From NCBI GenBank assembly GCA_920105625.2, contig OV050030.1, positions 194,179,887 to 194,243,886 of the forward strand: 64,000 nt of DNA. Direction: 5' to 3'. The notes under the pieces are model-generated. The model saw only the letters and a list, made by a program, of their open reading frames with translations, was not told where the DNA came from and did no database searches. This document shows, in pieces, positions 59,941-64,000 of the stretch. Both the position numbers and the translations under genes were made by a program. The stretch is from Clusia tigrina. Taxonomy: Eukaryota; Arthropoda; Insecta; Diptera; Clusiidae. Position 1 is the stretch's first letter; every line of letters begins with the position of its first letter.

Positions 59941-62247
59941 TGCATATATCTACCCCTATCTGCCTCAGTCGGCATCGCAGCCTCTGTCAGCGTCTCTGTA
60001 GGCGTCTCAGTCGCTGCCGCTGTCGATTGGGGGGTCTGCTGCCTTCCGTATGCCTATATCTATCTGCCAGAGTCTCTGTAGACGTCTCAGTCGCAGTCAC
60101 TGCGCTGTCGAGTGGGGGGTCTGCTGCCTTCTCTATGCTTATAACTACCCCTATCAGCCTCAGTTGGCGTCTCAGCCGGCGTCGCAGCCTCTGTCAGCGT
60201 TTCTGTAGGCGTCTCAGTCGCTGCCGATGTCGATTGGGGGTCTGCTGCCTTCTCTGTGTCTATATCTACCCCTATCTGCCTCAGTCGGCGTCGCAGCCAC
60301 TGCCAGCGTCTCTGTAGACGTCTCAGTCGCAGTCACTGCCGCTGTCGAGTGGGGGGTCTGCTGCCTTCTCTATGCCTATATCTACCCCTATCTGCCTCAG
60401 TCGGCGTCGCAGCCACTGCCAGCGTCTCTGCAGACGTCTCAGTAGCAGTCACTGCCGCTGTGGATTGGCGGGTCTGCTGCTTTCTGTATGCCTATAGCTA
60501 CCCCAGTCCGCCTCAGTTGGCGTCTTAGTCGGCGTCGCAGCCTCTGTCAGCGTCTCTGTAGGCGTCTCAGTCGCTGCCGCTGTCGATTGGGGGGTCTGCT
60601 GCCTTCTGTATGCCTATATCTACCCCTATCTGCCTCAGTCGGTGTCGCAGCCACTGCCAGCGTCTCAGTAGACGTCTCAGTCGCAGTCACTGCCGCTGTC
60701 GATTGGGGGGGTCTGCTGCCTTCTCTATGCCTATATCTACCCCTATCTGCCTCAGTCGGCATCGCAGCCTCTGTCAGCGTCTCTGTAGGCGTCTCAGTCG
60801 CTGCCGCTGTCGATTGGGGGGTCTGCTGCCTTCTGTATGCCTACATCTACCCCTATCTTCCACTGCCAGCGACTCTGTAGACGTCTCAGTCGCAGTCACT
60901 GCCGCTGTCGATTGGGGGGGTCTGCTGCCTTCTCTATGCCTATATCTACCCCTATCTGCCTCAGGTGGCGTCTCAGTCGGCATCGCAGCCTCTGTCAGCG
61001 TCTCTGTAGGCGTCTCAGTCGCTGCCGTTGTCGATTGGGGGGTCTGCTGCCTGCTCTATGCCTATTTCTACCCCTATCTGCCTCAGTCGGCGTCTCACTC
61101 AGCGTCGCAGTTTCTGTCAGCGTCTCTGTAGGCGTCTCAGTCGCTGCCGCTGTGGATTGGCGGGTCTGCTGCTTTCTCTATGCCTATAGCTACCCCAGTC
61201 CGCCTCAGTTGGTGTTTCAGTCGGCGTCGCAGCCTCTGTCAGCGTCTCTGTATGCGTCTCAGTCGCTGCCTCTGTCGATTGGGGGGTCTGCTGCCTTCTC
61301 TATGCCTATATCTTCCCCTATCTGCCTCAGATGGCGTCTCAGTCGGTGTCGCAGCCTCTGTCAGTGTCTCTGTAGGCGTCTCAGTCGCTGCCGTTGTCGA
61401 TTGGGGGGGTCTGCTGCCTGCTCTATGCCTATTTCTGCCCCTATCTGCCTCAGTCGGCGTCTCAGTCGGCGTCGCGGCCTCTGTCAGCGTCTCTGTAGGC
61501 GTCTCAGTAGCTGCCGCTGTCGATTGGGGTTCTGCTGCCTTCTCTATGCCCATATTTATCCCTATCCGCCCCAGTCGGCGTCTCAGTCGGCGTCTCAGTG
61601 GGCGTCTTAGTCGATTCCGCTGTCGATTGGGGGGGTCTGCTGTCGTCTCTATGCCTATATCTACCCCTATCTGCCTCAGTCGGCGTCTCAGTCGGCGTCC
61701 CAGCTCCTGTCAGCATCTCTATACGCGTCTCAGTCGCTGCCGCTGTCGATTGGGGGGTCTGCTGCCTTCTCTATGCCTGTATCTACCTCTACCTGCTTCA
61801 GGCGGCGTCTCAGTCGGCGTCGCAGCCTCTGTCAGCGTCTCTGAAGACGTCTCAGTCGCTGCCGCTGTGGATTGGGGAGTCTGCTGCTTTGTCTATGCCT
61901 ATATCTACTCCTGTCTGCCTCAGTCGGCGCCTCAGTCGGCGTCGCAGCCTCTGTCAGGGTCTCTGTACGCGTCTCAGGCGTTGCCGCTGTCGATTGTGGG
62001 GTCTGCTGCCTTCTCTATGCCTGTATCTACCCCTATCTGCCTCATTCGCATCGCAGCCTCTGTCAGCGTCTCTGTAGGCGTCTCAGTAGCTGCCGCTGCG
62101 GATTGGGGGTCTGCTGCTTTCTCTATGCCTATATCTACTCCTGTCTTCCTCAGTCGGCGTTTCAGTCGGAGTCGCAGCCTCTTTCAGCATCTCTCTACGC
62201 GTCTCAGGCGATGTTGCTGTCGTTTGGGGTGTCTGCTGCCTTCTCTA
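59941..62247. repeat. 2.3-kb tandem block, copy 2
   Basis: The head-to-tail partner of 57616-59940. It lacks 18 bp (ctcagtcggcatcgcagc type sequence) near 60861 that copy 1 has at about 58544. Homology ends near 62247, where copy 1 continues with tatgcatatatc and this one with tatgcctgtatctacgcc. Confidence 0.92.
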
Positions 62248-62874
62248 TGCCTGTATCTACGCCTATCTGCCTCATTCGGGGTCTCAGTCGGCGTCGCTGT
62301 AGGCATCTCAGTCAGTGTCGATTGGGGGGTCTGCTGCCTTCCCTATGCCTATATCTACCCCTATCTGCCTCAGTCGGCGTCCCAGCCACTGCCAGCGTCT
62401 CTGTAGACGTCTCAGTCGCAGTCACTGCCGCTGTCGAGTGGGGGGTCTGCTGCCTTTTCTATGCCTATAACTACCCCTATCAGCCTCAGTTAGCGTCTCA
62501 CTCAGCGTCGCAGCTTCTGTCAGCGTCTCTGTAGGCGTCTCAGTCGCTGCCGCTGTCGATTGGGGGGTCTGCTGCCTTCTCTATGCCTATATCTACCCCT
62601 ATCTGCCTCAGTCGGCGTCTCACTCATCGTCGCAGCTGATGTCAGCGTCTCTGTAGGCGTCTTAGTCGCTGCCGCTGTGGATTGGCGGGTCTGCTGCTTT
62701 CTCTATGCCTATAGCTACCCCAGTCCGCCTCAGTTGGCGTTTCAGTCGGCGTCGCAGCCTCTGTCAGCGTCTCTGTAGGCGTCTCAGTCGCTTCCTCTGT
62801 CGATTGGGGGTCTGCTGCCTTCTCTATGCCTATATCTTCCCCTATCTGCCTCAGATGTCGTCTCAGTCGGCGTC

Positions 62875-62928
62875 GCAGCCTCTGTCAGCGTCGCAGCCTC
62901 TGTCAGCGTCGCAGCCTCTGTCAGCATC
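62875..62928. repeat. 18-bp sub-repeat triplication
   Basis: Three consecutive copies of gcagcctctgtcagcgtc, the last with catc. The related units at about 40423 and 57073 have two copies, so the 18-mer count is also variable between homologous units. Confidence 0.9.
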
Positions 62929-64000
62929 TCTGCAGGCGTCTAAGTCGCTGCCGTTGTCGATTGGGGGATCTGCTGCCTGCTCTATGCCTATTTCTACCCC
63001 TATCTGCCTCAGTCGGCGTCTCAGTCGGCGTCGCAGCCTCTGTCAGCGTCTCTGTAGGCGTCTCAGTCGCTGCCGCTGTGGATTGGGGGGTCTGCTGCCT
63101 TCTCTATGCCTATATCTACACCTATCTGCCTCAGTCGGCGTCGCAGCCACTGCCAGCGTCTCTGTAGACGTCTCAGTCGCAGTCGCTGCCGCTGTCGATT
63201 GGGGGGTCTGCTGCCTTCTCTATGCCTGTATCTACCCCTACCTGCTTTAGTCGGCGTCATAGTCGGCGTCGCAGCCTCTGTCAGCGTCTCTGTAGACATC
63301 TCAGTCGCTGCCGCTGTGGTTTGGGGAGTCTGCTGCTTTCTCTATGCCTTTATCTACTCCTGTCTGCCTCAGTCGGCGTCTCAGTCGGCGCCTCAGTCGG
63401 CGTCGCAGCCTCTGTCAGCCTCTCTGTAGACGTCTCAGTCGCTGCCGCTGTGGATTGGAGAGTCTGCTGCTTTGTCTATGCCTATATCTACTCCTGTCTG
63501 CCTCAGTCGGCGACTCAGTCGGCGCCTCAGTCGGCGTCGCAGCCTCTGTCAGGGTCTCTGTACGCGTCTCAGGCGATGCCGCTGTCGATTGTGGGGTCTG
63601 CTGCCTTCTCTATGCCTGTATCTACCCCTATCTGCCTCAGTCGGCATCGCAGCCTCTGTCAGCGTCTCTGTATTCGTCTCAGTAGCTGCCGCTGCGGATT
63701 GGGGTCTGCTGCTTTCTCTATGCCTATATCTACTCCTGTCTGCCTCAGTCGGCGTTTCAGTCGGAGTCGCAGCCTCTTTCAGCATCTCTCTACACGTCTC
63801 AGGCGATGTTGCTGTCGATTGGGGTGTCTACTGCCTTCTCTATGCCTGTATCTACTCCTATTTGCCTCATTCGGGGTCTCAGTCGGCGTCGCTGTAGGCA
63901 TCTCAGTCGGTGTCGATTGGGGGGTCTGCTGTCTTCTCTATGCCTATATCTACCCCTATCTGCCTCAGTCGGCGTCGCAGCCACTGCCAGCGTCACTGTA

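Larger units (their letters stand above)
14451..64000. repeat. Right arm of ~122-bp satellite array
   Basis: This is the same family and orientation as the left arm and runs unbroken to the window end, so the array continues beyond it. I see no second transposon, no unique spacer and no inversion in 49.5 kb. Unit variants recur in ordered groups, giving higher-order blocks of 0.36 to 3 kb that are listed separately. Together the two arms hold roughly 500 units (estimate from length divided by unit size). Confidence 0.97.

Noticed and set aside
1..64000. Intramolecular G-quadruplex from the G5-G9 runs
   Set aside because: There is only one G-run per unit, about 110-120 bp apart, too far for a normal four-run quadruplex; only intermolecular structures could be argued.
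1..64000. Telomeric, rDNA, histone or tRNA cluster
   Set aside because: No telomere-type repeat, rRNA core, histone frame or tRNA fold was seen; all non-satellite DNA is accounted for by the retroelement.

Overview
The window is about 58 kb of one GC- and CpG-rich tandem satellite, interrupted once by a 5.8-kb degraded BEL/Pao LTR retrotransposon. It contains no host gene, no RNA gene and nothing bacterial. BEL/Pao elements occur only in animals, and the LTR has an arthropod-style core promoter (TATA box plus a TCAGT initiator), so I infer an insect or other arthropod genome. Heterochromatin or a centromere-like block is plausible but not shown. The species cannot be named from the sequence.

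Layout: 1-8649 is the left satellite arm. 8650-14450 is the retroelement on the + strand: 5' LTR, primer binding site, gag, protease, reverse transcriptase, RNase H and integrase, ending abruptly without a 3' LTR. 14451-64000 is the right satellite arm. The basic satellite unit is about 122 bp (roughly 105-180 bp) and is itself built from 12-bp sub-repeats. The visible core is cagtcggcgtct, and a faded 12-bp periodicity runs through the rest of the unit. Above this lie higher-order duplications: a 2.1-2.7-kb ladder at 15-25 kb, a 757-bp duplication at 28 kb, two near-identical 3.0-kb blocks at 41-47 kb with a third relative at 50.6-54.7 kb, and two near-identical 2.3-kb blocks at 57.6-62.2 kb.

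The satellite gives many apparent ORFs on both strands (up to 527 codons) because few of its 12-mers make stop codons. The reading frame changes from unit to unit, so I call none of them genes.

The retroelement is dead as it stands. It has at least four frameshifts, three in-frame stops, a changed protease active-site triplet, no visible Gag start codon, and no 3' end. Its LTR promoter looks intact and points into the retroelement and the downstream satellite. The strongest things to follow up are the three-level nesting of the array (12 bp, 122 bp, kilobase blocks), the G-run that sets the frame of each unit, and a single old retroelement trapped in an otherwise TE-free, actively homogenising array.
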